From the NCBI GenBank assembly GCA_964030475.1, contig CAXIPT010000007.1, positions 3,046,463-3,110,462 on the forward strand: a DNA stretch of 64,000 nt, written 5' to 3'. Made by a program: the position numbers and the translations under genes. The stretch is from Tethya wilhelma. Lineage: Eukaryota > Porifera > Demospongiae > Tethyida > Tethyidae. The notes under the pieces are model-generated. The model did not search any database. It had not been told where the DNA came from and was given only the letters and a program-made list of their open reading frames with translations. Of this stretch, positions 1 to 10,922 are shown piece after piece. The stretch's first letter is position 1; every line of letters begins with the position of its first letter.

Positions 1-116
1 GGTGGTCAGTGAGCAAACTAACAATATTCACATCAACAATACACATGAGGCCTTTGAGTTTGTGAGTACAATTTATATTGTACGTGGAGGATAAACCAAA
101 CACACACATACACACA

Positions 117-163
<47 letters not shown>

Positions 164-2213
164 ACACACACACACACACATACACATACACATACAAGCA
201 AACGTGCAACCAATGAATCAACATTTCGAGGTATGAATATTTCGTGTTGCTCACATCAAACAATCCAGCATTGGCGAGTAGTAATTTTCTTGCCCCAGAC
301 AAGTGTTGCCAGGCTCTTCCTCGTATTGAAGGTGGTATGCCTTTTCTACATCGTTCCTTGATCTGAATTCACACAATCGAATGCGTGTGTGTATGAATGT
401 ATGCATGGAGACAATGTGACTCAGTGGTTGTGACTACTTTGTACTGAAACATTAAGCATTTTCCTAGTTCTCAAAATAATTAGTGTTTAATCTCAATTCA
501 AAAACCACATAACATTACGTTTACATATTAATGACAGACAAAATAGCAGGTTCAGCTTATGTGTACATTGGTGGTCACTAAACAATGAACCCTACACAAC
601 CTCTATGAAATAAGGAGAGTGGTCGATCAGGTCAGCTTTATGCTGGTTAGGCAAGGTCTTAGTGTATTTACATTCATTGATAACTGTATTTGTTTATCTC
701 TAAGGCAACCTAGATCATGAAGCAAGACACCTTTGACCCATAGTAGTCTAATAATGGGTAAAGTTGAAGTTCACTTAGTGACATGAAGCTATACCCTATG
801 AATACTGTAGCCATCCTGTGAGGGTGTGTGTTCAATCAAAGTAAAGAATCACAGGCACCAAAGTCAACCTTGAAGTTGACTTAATTATCATTTGCAGTGC
901 CCCACTTGTGATTACATTACACACCACCAACCAGACACCAACTAGATGTATGCCTACAGGTGTCAGGTGAGGAGTTGGTAAGGAGCTTTCCTTTCACAAC
1001 ACACCATTCAAAGGTGGTGTCCCCTATTGCCATGGTGTCACAGACAATGTACAAGCTACTGCCAATGGCAAGCCTATAAACTACGGATTTGTCAATTGAA
1101 GTAAGTACGCGATGTATGGATCATGTATTGGTCCCTTTGATTTGCTTCATACATGCAATGACCACAAGATTTACATGCAAAAACATATGCCCATAGTGAT
1201 CTAATCAATGTGCGATTAGAGTTTCCTTATTGCTAGTGTTTGATATTACCTAATAGGCTTTACCTTTGGTGATTTCTTTTCCATCCAGTAGTCCCAGTTC
1301 TCTAACATCTTTAGCCACTTCCTCTCTCTTTCCCTGGCTTTTTTACCAGAAAGCAGTGGATCACTGAAACATGGAAAAGGTAAACATAAGCTATTATGCA
1401 TTTATAGACATACAAAGCTCATTCTACACTATCTCGAGATGAAATGGCTGACCAAAGCTCACTTTTGGGTTATCATGTTACTAGAAGTGTGCCTGTTGGT
1501 CTTCAGACCAATCAATTGAAGGACATAAAGCCTCATTGGAATCCAATCTTTGGAATGCACACGGCTGTATGAGTGTGGATTGACAATAATTAACCCAATT
1601 AAGATGTGGTTGGTTGCAGTACTTCATGTGTGTTTACATGAAAACACGAACCAGTCAACAGCACATGTGTTCATGCTGGGATATGAACATGGTACTAGGG
1701 TCACGGACATCAATACACTCTCTTTGGTTGTAGGACCTAACACCTTTGTACTGCATTGTAATTGAACTTTGGCAAAATGGAGTGGTGTCAGAATTAAACT
1801 TAAGTAAAAAAATGCATTCACCCAGTCAGTATCCCATTACTTCAGTACATCGGCTTAGCAGACACATATGTAGTGTCTCTCTATAACACAACATATATAA
1901 TATATTGAACGTTGATCTACACCAAGTCTTACTAGTGGTGCTCTTTTTCGCTCACTGAGTACTCAAACCCGTAGTGGTCGTGTTCTCTGGTACGTGATCT
2001 TTCTCCATTGGCACTGGATGGAATGTCGGAGTAGCTTGAGAGACCCTCTGAAGGTGAGGACTTTGCCATCTGCACTGAGCTAACAGGAGAAGGGAGACGG
2101 GCAAGAGATATGTTGGCATCAGGGTCAATTGGACGCTTGCTTTTGAGAACAACAGAGGAACGAAACGTTCCACCACTCTTAATAGATAGCCCTTTTTTTG
2201 ATGCCATTTTCAC
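1..2213 (-). CDS. TBC1D10-like Rab GTPase-activating protein (5' part, 3' end outside the window)
   Basis: A minus-strand gene cut by the low edge. Three coding pieces are visible. Exon 1 (2213-1956) starts [10 protein letters not shown], is Ser-rich and ends in a DHYGFEYS stretch like the DKYGF motif before TBC domains; it stops at a good GTGAGC donor. A middle exon (1363-1264) encodes [19 protein letters not shown], the pre-TBC KWLEM..NW helix. The next exon (362 to about 225) encodes [19 protein letters not shown], the start of the TBC domain, typical of the TBC1D10/EVI5 group. The last two join in phase 0. Exon 1 and the middle exon do not join in phase, so I infer a missed short exon between 1364 and 1955. 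Family role: TBC proteins speed GTP hydrolysis on Rab GTPases; the Arg and Gln fingers would lie outside the window. The subfamily call comes from motif recall only. Confidence 0.72.
95..200. repeat. (CA)n/(GT)n microsatellite
   Basis: An interrupted CACACATA/CACACA run lying in the intron directly downstream of the TBC-domain exon of the minus-strand gene. Read on that strand it is a (GT)n tract near the donor. It creates a spurious Val/Cys-rich reading frame that is not a gene. Confidence 0.95.
366..1955 (-). other. Introns of the TBC gene (apart from the exon at 1264-1363)
   Basis: Two long introns. I see no second gene on either strand. An additional short TBC-gene exon probably lies between 1364 and 1955 because the flanking exon phases do not match, but I could not pin it down. 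Confidence 0.5.
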
Positions 2214-2636
2214 AACTTTGTAACTAACAAGACAACAGACTGACTCCCCTATAGTCTACACATGTACATAATACTATGAAAGGCTCACATCATTGTATAC
2301 ACTACTGTACTGTATCTACTTATGATGCCAGCTGATACACCATATCTATGGATACACCTAGAAAACTTACTTTCATTATATTTGTTACAACTAAAGCAGT
2401 ACTGTACTCTCAATATTTCACTGTAACACTCTCTTAAGAACTGTGTGCATCTAACAATACCTTTTCCTTTTAATACTTGAGCTACCGCACACGAGCACAA
2501 TCTTTACCGTCTACTGATCATGTAAATGGCTGACACTCCTTCTTTGGGCCTTGTCAGGAAGTGGGTGTGGCACACTTCGAAATAAAGACCACCATCAGGC
2601 CAGGCTAATAAAAAAGAACAAGAATTACCCTAAACT
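2214..2636. promoter_or_regulatory. Divergent promoter region TBC gene / QPRT
   Basis: 423 bp between the two ATGs of head-to-head genes. No TATA box or other motif stands out. The sequence just before the QPRT start is A-rich (ctaaactATGG). Confidence 0.5.
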
Positions 2637-3551
2637 ATGGCTGAGCAGGATTGTTTAAATTACCACCATATTCTTTCACCTGATTGTAAGCAGCTGGTTC
2701 TTTCTTGGCTGAAAGAAGATATCCCTTCATTTGATTATGCTGGAATTGTTGTTGGGGATAAATTGGAAGAGGCTGTGTTGCTTTGCAAGTCAACAGGGAT
2801 TTTGTGTGGCGTTCCATTTGTTGATATGATCTTTGCTGAGCTAGGCTGCAGCGTGAAGTGGAACTGTTCTGAAGGAAAGAGAGTTGTTGCTCTGTGTGAA
2901 GTGGCACGTGTAAGTGGACCTGCCAACAAGCTGCTTCAGGGAGAGAGAACTGCGCTCAATGTTCTTACCCGTGCTAGTGGAATTGCAACGTTTGCACGTG
3001 AACTCAGTGATGAAGCAGAGCGGCTAGAATGGAAGGGTGAAATAGCTGGAACTAGGAAGACTACACCTGGCTTTAGGATGGTTGAGAAGTACGCTCTGAT
3101 AGTGGGTGGGATATCTACACATAGGTTTGATCTGTCACAGATGATCATGCTGAAGGATAACCACATTTGGGCTGCAGGAAACATTTCAAATGCTGTCCAG
3201 AAAGCGAGGAAAGTTGGTGGATTTAGTGTTAAGATTGAAGTTGAATGCAGAAGTATCGAGGAAGGACGAGAAGCAGCCAGTGCTGGTGCTGAGATTGTTA
3301 TGCTGGACAATTTTGAGCCTCCAGCATTGGATAAAGCATCCAAATCTTTGAAGAGTGAATTTCCTAACTTGATAATTGAGGCAAGTGGTGGGATCCAGAA
3401 GGACACGTTGTCACTGTACTGTCTTCCTTGTGTAGACGTTATCTCTCTAAGCAAAACCACCCAGGGCTATTCAACCGTCAACTTCTCACTGAAACTGTGC
3501 AAAGAGGGTCACAATCCTCACAATCCAAAGGTTAAAATTGATGATCTTTAA
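2637..3551 (+). CDS. QPRT: Nicotinate-nucleotide pyrophosphorylase (carboxylating), quinolinate phosphoribosyltransferase
   Basis: Intronless, 304 aa, close to the human enzyme's length (297). It turns quinolinate and PRPP into nicotinate mononucleotide, CO2 and pyrophosphate, the last step of de novo NAD synthesis from tryptophan. Family signatures are intact: ERTALN at 103-108 with the neighbouring basic residues that bind phosphate and quinolinate, [10 protein letters not shown] at 138-147, [15 protein letters not shown] at 162-176, EVE at 201-203, LDN at 223-225 and the EASGGI phosphate-binding loop. The first ATG in the frame fits the family N-terminus. Its neighbour upstream is the divergent TBC gene. 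Lack of introns among intron-rich neighbours could mean an old retrocopy or intron loss; the frame is fully open, so I see a functional gene. Confidence 0.96.
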   Translation: MAEQDCLNYHHILSPDCKQLVLSWLKEDIPSFDYAGIVVGDKLEEAVLLCKSTGILCGVPFVDMIFAELGCSVKWNCSEGKRVVALCEVARVSGPANKLLQGERTALNVLTRASGIATFARELSDEAERLEWKGEIAGTRKTTPGFRMVEKYALIVGGISTHRFDLSQMIMLKDNHIWAAGNISNAVQKARKVGGFSVKIEVECRSIEEGREAASAGAEIVMLDNFEPPALDKASKSLKSEFPNLIIEASGGIQKDTLSLYCLPCVDVISLSKTTQGYSTVNFSLKLCKEGHNPHNPKVKIDDL

Positions 3552-3933
3552 ATTTGTGTTTGTCAATATTTAATGCAATAATTATTTTTTTAATTATTCC
3601 AAACATTGAGATCATTAATTAAAATTTAGCAGCTCTGAATTGATCACCTAGCTCCTGAAACCTTTTTGCTGGTCCAAATCTTAGCGGTATTGGTCGTTTC
3701 AGTAAGAAGTGGAATTTTCACGATTTAAATTTTCGCGGAACGCAAACAATGAGCCATATTTTTAAAATTTCGCAGTTCGTTTTTTCGCGATCAGAACTAG
3801 AAGCTAACAACCGACCGCGCAAAATGAGCATGCGCAGATCAGCCCTGCCCATTGTTGTCGGTTTTCTTTTTTCTGAAATTGACAGCCCTCTAATCTACCC
3901 TATCTCGCCAATACTAGACAAGTTAATACTAAA
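3552..3933. other. Intergenic spacer, QPRT to small repeat protein
   Basis: 382 bp. An AT-rich QPRT 3' flank is followed near 3690-3800 by a stretch rich in TTTTCGCG/AAAATTTCGC words, the kind also seen in small inverted-repeat elements elsewhere in this window (63048-63224). No gene is supported. Confidence 0.5.
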
Positions 3934-4152
3934 ATGGCAAGCAAAGACACAAAGAAAGGCTACAGTGGCAATGGAGACAAGGCTGACTTGGACAATCGTT
4001 CCGAGCAGCTAAACCCAAATAATCCGAAGTTTGAGGGAGGTACAACAAGATATGAAGGCACCGGAGACAAGGCTGATCTTGACAACCATGCCAACCAAAA
4101 GAATCCAAACAATGAAGAATATGGTGGAGGCCAACCTAAGTCTAAGAAGTAA
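3934..4152 (+). CDS. Small hydrophilic two-repeat protein of unknown function
   Basis: 72 aa, single exon, ATG in good context (ctaaaATGGC) and an AATAAA at 4354-4359. The protein is two degenerate copies of one unit: residues about 12-36 (GNGDKADLDNRSEQLNPNNP) and 42-64 (GTGDKADLDNHANQKNPNN), followed by a Gly/Lys tail. No signal peptide, membrane segment or Cys. I recall short proteins with a DNHANQ.NPN motif in other eukaryotes but know no function. Near-identical repeat cores with normal start context and polyA signal argue that the frame is real. Confidence 0.68.
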   Translation: MASKDTKKGYSGNGDKADLDNRSEQLNPNNPKFEGGTTRYEGTGDKADLDNHANQKNPNNEEYGGGQPKSKK

Positions 4153-4901
4153 CTCCATGGATATTGTGGCAGTGCTATGATAACCAACCACTATAGTAAA
4201 TATTGTAGTATATAATTATAGACTGCAAGTATATAATTGACTATTTGTTAAAGCAACAGTTACTGTGATTTTGTAGATGCAAGCCTGACTATATATGTAG
4301 AATTTTAGTAATATTATTGTGCCTTTAATACCGACAATTGATTTAGTAAATGTAATAAAATTGGATGTGTTGGTTGTTTATCCTTAATTTTTCACAAATT
4401 GGAGTAAACAGTACAATGATTAAGATTAAGGATGAATATTGATAGCAATGAATGGCCTAATATAATTAATTGTTTACCTGTTATTTAACAAATAATTCAA
4501 TCTGGGCTCAATGAGACTAAGGAAACTTACATGCTTTAATTAATATACAGTACTTAGTGTAAGCAGATAAATTTATTCTGGTTTAGCCAGCTAGAGTATA
4601 TTATTTATGGTGTGATTTTATTGCAATAACTATTTGCAAACTGCACTTTGCGAATTGCTGCGCTGCAAACACTCTTGACATTCATTTTTGACGGCCATAT
4701 GGTATCTTTAAAGGCACGCAACGTTGACCGTGGCTTCACGAATCAGCAACCAACGTAACGAAAAATTGAAACTTCAAGGTACTAGAAAACTCTTTCAATA
4801 TTGTCAAATTCTAGCTATAGATGATGTGGTAAGCTTATCTGTAACATAACGTATGTGTTGTGTTCTATGTTTCTATTTAATGACCACCACATTTTAAAGA
4901 A
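4153..4901. other. Spacer: 3'UTR of the small gene and upstream region of CWC22
   Basis: About 750 bp of AT-rich DNA. It holds the AATAAA (4354) of the preceding gene and, from about 4700, the likely promoter and 5'UTR of CWC22. No coding exon recognised. Confidence 0.5.
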
Positions 4902-7900
4902 ATGTCATCAGTCAGGCGTTCAGGCTCTCTTTCCAGTGGAGAAGTGTCCAGTGATGATGAAACATCTCATGCAAGAATCAAAAGTGCAGTTGTACAGGTA
5001 TTTACTTACAGTACTAACAACTTCAAATATACTTGAGCAACTGTGGCATGATCGATCAACAGTGGGTTGCGTCCAGACCCTTTATACGTGTGCTATACCC
5101 ACGCACGCATGTGTAAAGGGTCTAGATATTCCAAACTAGAACAACAGGGAGTGGTGACTCCCATTTGTTCTGTACTTAGAGCCACGACCCCAGTGAAAAT
5201 CTTGACCATCTAAGATTTTCACTTTAACCGTTGGCCATCACTAAAACTTGATCTTGAATCTTGACCTTATGGTTCAGTTTACACTTGGCTGGTGGTGACC
5301 TTTACTCACTTTGATCATGTGAATTTCATATTGACCATAAAATCTCATTTTGACCATTGACCGTCTTCTTGATTAGGGTCATGGCTCTAAGTACAGTACA
5401 TATGGGAGTCACCACCACCCCTTGGGGTGTCTCTTAGGTGTCAGTCAGATTCTCTTAGATTTTAGATACTGTGCACAAATAACAGGATAGTTTTGAATCA
5501 TGCATCAACGGATAATAATTACCTTCATGTGTTCAAAATTTACCCCAAGTTTTTCCTCCTAAGTTAATTGAGTGTTCATGTTTTGTTAGGCACCTTCACA
5601 ATCATCCAAACCAATCTCAAAGCACGGATCTCCCGACACTGCCAGGAAAGGTTATCATCATTCAAGGTCTCCTGATTCTGAACCAAGTCGCAGAAGTCGT
5701 AGACGAAAGTCTTCAGATGAGAGGTCACGCCATCTTTCACCAGATGAAGACGAGCGCACTCCACCTCCCAAACGAAAGAGAGAGGAGCCAAACCCCATTT
5801 TGACACGCACTGGAGGTGCTTACATCCCCCCAGCTCGGTTGAGGATGATGCAGGCTGCCATCTCTGACAAGAATAGTGTGGCTTATCAGAGAATTGCTTG
5901 GGAAGCTCTGAAGAAATCGATCAATGGACTTATCAACAAGGTAATAGTTGTGTACTCCCAGGCCATGCATCTATGTATAGCAGGAGATATGCACGCTTGA
6001 CAGCTTTGTAATAGTTTGCACCTGGAGCTTATGAGCATTGTGAAACATCTCATTGCTTTCTCATTGCTTTGCAATGCTTATATTTTTTCTGGGATATCTT
6101 TCTCTCTCAGCATTCAGTTCAATCATATTATATGTCGCTTTTTTATGTAGTACAGTAAATGTTAGCTGTAATGCTGGTAAATGTTAAAGTCTATTCGCGT
6201 TCACTTGAGCCCAGGAAGTAGTGTGGTTTTGCTTAAGGTTACGATGCACAGTTTGAATATGAATAATTCATTAGGGAATTTGTTCTCCCTATATCTAGCA
6301 TCAGAAGTGCTTTTGACAGTTTCTACCTTTTAAAATGCAAAAGTTGTGGCTAATATGTTCTAGAGTTTTAAAAATCAACATTGAATATGCTTCTAGGAAG
6401 CTTTATCTAAGGAGATATAGTGGATTTTGGCTAAAATAAAATTTAGAACTCAAAATTTGCCAAGTAGAGAAGTTACACTATCTAGAAGTCAGTGTTAGTA
6501 GAAACTTACCTTGGTTCTGCAGGGTCAGACACTGAGACTTTCTTTCTACTGTGTGTACAAAGTGTTCTAGAACACAATAAAACATTCAGCTAAGAGCACA
6601 AGGCAGCTGCCTGCTGACATCTGAGCCAGCCACGATTTGTTTGTGGCTCTTTTCTTAGAAAAACTCAGTGTCTGACCCTGGAGTGAAGAGTGAACAATTA
6701 GATAATAGCCCATATGTGGTTCTAAGTTTTGCCAGTTCTTCAAATTTTGAGTTCTAAAATACACTGCCATATCGCGTATCTAAAATAACTGGCCTATACT
6801 GATAATCATATTCATGACCGGGCTATAATCATATTCATGACCCAAATTGCCAACTGTGCATCGTAACCTTAAGTACTACTTTTCCGCATTTGTGGTTAAT
6901 GGAATGTCTGTACTTTATGTATGGGGCATACGCGTAACTTTTGAATGGCAAGGGATAGCGCTTTTTTAAAAAGCACCAAACGAATCTACGTGAAATTTGC
7001 AATCGAATGGTATCTAAAATAGCGCAATTCCTAGATATACGGCCATGTTATGAAGAAATTTTGAAGGCTCAAGTGAACGCGAATATACTTTAGTAAAATT
7101 ATTGTGTGAATCTGTGCTTTTCACTGTCATCGATGTAGGTCAATGTGGCCAACATTGCTCACATTGTTCAAGAGTTGTTTCAGGAGAATATTGTTCGTGG
7201 ACGAGGGCTACTAGCCCGCTCTGTGATCCAAGCTCAAGCAGCCTCTCCCATGTTTACTCATGTCTATGCATCCTTGGTCTCCATCATCAATACAAAGTTC
7301 CCTCAGACGGGAGAGCTGATTGCAAAACGATTGATCATACAATTCAAGAAAGGATTTCGACGAAATGATAAGGTATGTGTGGGGTTCGTTAGTCCCTGGC
7401 CCTTTGTGCACACTCTGCATGTTCAAAAAAGGTTTTATTACCTCCCCCGTGTCTGCACCCTCACTTTTACTGGAGTGATATAGAGAAACAATCAGCTATA
7501 ATTTACTTCTGCATGAACAAAAAAAAACATTCCAGTATTACTTTACAAAATACTTACTCCCATACATTGCTATCCAGTAGTGATCTACTTGCACCCACTC
7601 CATTTTATATTAAGGGTTGATATGATCATTAGTGTGGGAGACTACAAATGTGACTACTTGTACATATGACTACATATCTATGTAAAGATTTATGTATATC
7701 CTGCATGTGTTAGTGAGCAAAGTGTTACCTTTTATTGACTATTCTTCCTCAGAATACCTGTGTTACTGCTGCCAAATTCATTGCCCATCTGGTCAATCAG
7801 CAAATCTTGCACGAGATTGTTGCATTGGAGTTGCTTACTGTGCTGTTGGATGAGGCTAATGATGACACAGTAGAAGTGGCTGTGGGCTTCATGAAGGTAC

Positions 7901-9706
7901 AGTAATAGTTGCTTTGAATGATACTATCATAAAGTGAGTTTGTTTTAATTGATGAGCAGTAAATAATTGTTGGCAAACAGTAATGTTATTGGCAAATCTA
8001 AACAATAGCTCAACAAACTTTGAATACCATGAAGAGCCCTACATGCAGTACATAATGTGGAACAGTTTGCAGCACTGATTTTCTACCCTTACCACAGTTT
8101 TCTGTAGTGATAGCAGAGATCCCAGGGCCCTCCCCTTAGCTTTTTGTAGCAAAAAAAAAAAAAAAAAAAAAAAAAAAGGGTGGAGGTTTACCTTTCTGTA
8201 TTATCTGAGAGGGGGAGCCTAGGAAGAAACTAATGGTATGGCCTTATTATGTACAATTGTCATGTGTACTACAGGAGGCTGGACAGAAGTTGGCTGAGAT
8301 AACTCCACGTGGAGCTCATGCAGTCTTTGAAACAATGAGGCAAATCCTCCACTCTGGCAAGGTGGTACCTCGTGTGCAGTACATGATTGAGGTCATGTTT
8401 GCAATCCGCAAAGATGGATTTAAGGCAAGGAGTTCAGTTGCTGTTTCAATCAGCTACTGATTGCAAGTTGTGCCAACTTTTTTCCTATCCAGGAGCATCC
8501 TGCTGTTTTGCCAGAGCTTGATTTAGTCCAAGAAGAAGATCAAATCACTCATCTACTCTCTCTTGACCCTGAGGAGGAGTATGACCCAGAAGAAACTCTG
8601 AGTTAGTCCAATGACAGTTACTAGTACATCCAGTGTTACTATATCATTGTGTTCATCCTCTCAGATGTGTTCCAACATGACCCTGACTATGTTGCCAATG
8701 AGGAGAAGTATCAAACAATCAAAGCAGGTAAGCTTAGATTAAACCAAGCCCAGAGGAGGTATGACACGACTGTGCCTTTGTTAAGCTGATAATACTCCAC
8801 TATGAGAGCTGATCATGTGCAGCATCTTGCCAGCTCAGTAAAGGTGCACTCCTCTTGTACCTCCTCTGAACCAGCCTTATTGAGGGGTTATAGAATCAAA
8901 GTTCTTCAGACAAATATGAAGGTATTGAGTGGTATTGATTTGTGTTTCATGTTGATACAGAGATTCTTGGAGGTGAGTCTGGCTCAGAAGATGGTAGTGA
9001 TGATGATGGATCATCTGGTGAGGAAGACAGTGAAGGTAAGGATCATTGTGACATTTATTTGCAAAAGATTATACAATGTATTTACGATTTCTTTTCCTAG
9101 AAGAAGAAGATGAAGAAGCTAAAGAAGACGCCATGGACATTCAAGACCAAACAGAGTCGAAGGCACTTAGCCTCAGGAGACAAATTTATTTAACACTTAT
9201 GTCTAGGTAAGTTTGAATTCAAAAGCAGAAAGCACTTTTCATTCACTTGCCATAAGTATTGAAGCTCACAATATTATTGTTGGTGTGTGAGTGTGCATTG
9301 AGTTCTAGATGTTTTTGCTTGTAGTTTGGATTTTGAAGAATGTGCTCATAAACTTCTAAAGACAATGAAGGAGGGAGAAGAGGTATGATGTAATGGTTCA
9401 CCATCAGTACAGGTGTACAATGTACTGTTTATTTGTTTGTTCACAGAATGAGGTTGCTAATATGATAATAGAGTGTTGCAGTCAGGAACGGTCATATCTA
9501 CGCTACTACGGTCTTCTGGCTCAGCGACTGTGCCTCATCAACCAAGCTTGGGTGGAAGTGTTTGATGCTGCTTTTCAACAGCAGGTATTATTTCAAGAAG
9601 TGTGGCTCGCTTTGCTCCGCACGCTCCTTGCTTTTGTGTGAAGTACTGTATAGACACTCAGTCGAACACACATTCATCTTATTTATTTATTTACTTTTTC
9701 CACATG

Positions 9707-9769
<63 letters not shown>

Positions 9770-10922
9770 TAGTATGCCACTGTGCATCGACTGGAGACCA
9801 ATAAACTTCGCAATGTAGCAAAATTGTTTGGTCAGTTGTTCTACGCTGATGCCCTTCCCTGGACCTGCATGTCTTGTATTCATCTCAACGAGGAGGAGAC
9901 TAACTCATCCAGGTGGGAACATCTCTTGCAGTAAAGTTGATAAATCTAATCATGTAATTATTGTTTATTTGATTTTAGCCGCATATTTGTGAAGATTTTA
10001 TTCCAAGAATTGTCTGAATTTTTGGGTATATCCAAACTGAACGAGAGGCTTAGAGATCCGTGAGTTATTGGATGGGATTGCTATTTTGTTGAAGTTCATT
10101 TCCAAACAATATCTACAGGTTACTGGCTGCAGCTTTTGAAGGTCTAATGCCTCGAGACAATCCCAAGAACACACGATTTGCTATCAACTTTTTCACCTCC
10201 ATTGGGTTGGGTGGGCTCACGTAAGTGCTTGTATGATTGTACCACACCAATGTAGACCTGTATGGATTTGATCTCCAGTTTATCATTTCATGTAGTGATG
10301 ATCTTCGAGAACATCTTAAGAATGCTCAGAAGTTGATAATGGCACAACGACAGGAGGTGTCTGACAGTGACACTAGCTCATCCTCTGATACCGACTCAAG
10401 TGAAGAAGACTCTTCCAGCGATGGTTCTGAAAGTGAAACAGAAACAGACAGTAGCTCTACTTCTGAGGATGAGAGAAGACAAAGGTTTGTTCATAATAAG
10501 GTTTTGCTTCTGATACTTTCTTTGTTTGTAGTGTGAAGCCTCACCCAACAATTTACGTAGAGTGCTTATGACGTTGTATTAAGTAATACATGTGTGTTGC
10601 TATGACTGCCTGTACACTGTACATTATAATTTTGTCAAGCTCTCCATGGTACATGTGTGATCACAACTTTGGAAATTGTTCTTTCAGGGAACGGAAGAGA
10701 CGAGAAAAGGAGAGACAGACAAAGTCCTTGAGAAGAGAGAAGAGCTCAAGTAAGAGGGAGGCACCAAGCTCTAAGAGGGATGCTCCCAGAAGACACAAGG
10801 ACAAAGAAAGGGATGGTAGACAAAGAAAGGATCATCACAAACATCATAGGAGTAGCCATAGGGAGAGAGATGGGAGCAGGGACAGGCAACAGCGGGACTC
10901 ATCTAGGAGGCATCGAAAATAA
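4902..10922 (+). CDS. CWC22: Pre-mRNA-splicing factor CWC22
   Basis: Sixteen coding exons: 4902-4997, 5590-5940, 7139-7372, 7753-7896, 8275-8424, 8493-8601, 8665-8727, 8961-9035, 9101-9206, 9325-9382, 9447-9584, 9773-9912, 9979-10059, 10119-10220, 10296-10484, 10688-10922. All phases agree, giving 756 aa. Order: basic/Ser-rich N-terminus; [18 protein letters not shown] entering the MIF4G domain; [17 protein letters not shown]; an acidic linker; the MA3 domain starting [19 protein letters not shown] and ending [19 protein letters not shown] then [16 protein letters not shown]; a Ser/Asp tract and a Lys/Arg tail. Known role: spliceosome component that recruits eIF4A3 and so loads the exon-junction complex. 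The fifth intron (8425-8492) uses a GC donor (AAG|GCAAGG). Introns carry several inverted-repeat elements and a (CA)n tract abutting one acceptor. Confidence 0.95.
5147..5420. mobile_element. Short inverted-repeat element (MITE-like) in CWC22 intron 1
   Basis: Imperfect inverted arms of about 45 bp: 5147-5192 (gggagtggtgactcccat..., then tgtacttagagcca) and 5373-5420 (...atggctctaagtaca, then atgggagtcaccacc). The interior has a second short palindrome (gtgaaaatctt/aagattttcac). No coding capacity. A separate small hairpin sits just before it at 5076-5125 (agaccctttata...gtgtaaagggtct). Confidence 0.75.
6185..7093. mobile_element. Large non-coding inverted-repeat element in CWC22 intron 2
   Basis: Outer ends match as inverted repeats: tattcgcgttcacttgagcc at about 6191 and its complement ggctcaagtgaacgcgaata at about 7067. 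Nested inside are further inverted pairs: ggttacgatgcacagttt / aactgtgcatcgtaacct, and gggtcagacactgagact / tctgaccct. The whole 0.9 kb folds as one imperfect palindrome and has no long reading frame, as expected for a non-autonomous DNA element. Confidence 0.8.
8119..8222. repeat. Interspersed repeat with poly(A) core, related to 58885-58972
   Basis: Begins gatcccagggccctccccttagc, has a 27-base A run (8151-8177), then tttctgtattatctgagagg and ggggagcct. The same ends and middle (cgtattatctgagaggggg) recur at 58885-58972, so this is a dispersed family. Here it lies in the CWC22 intron just before the exon at 8275. Confidence 0.7.
9709..9767. repeat. (CA)n microsatellite abutting a splice acceptor
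   Basis: About 29 CA units followed only by ctgtag and the CWC22 exon at 9773, taking the place of a normal polypyrimidine tract. Confidence 0.95.

Noticed and set aside
33..302. 89-codon minus-strand frame rich in Val/Cys
   Set aside because: Most of it is the translated (GT)n tract; only its first part overlaps a real TBC exon.
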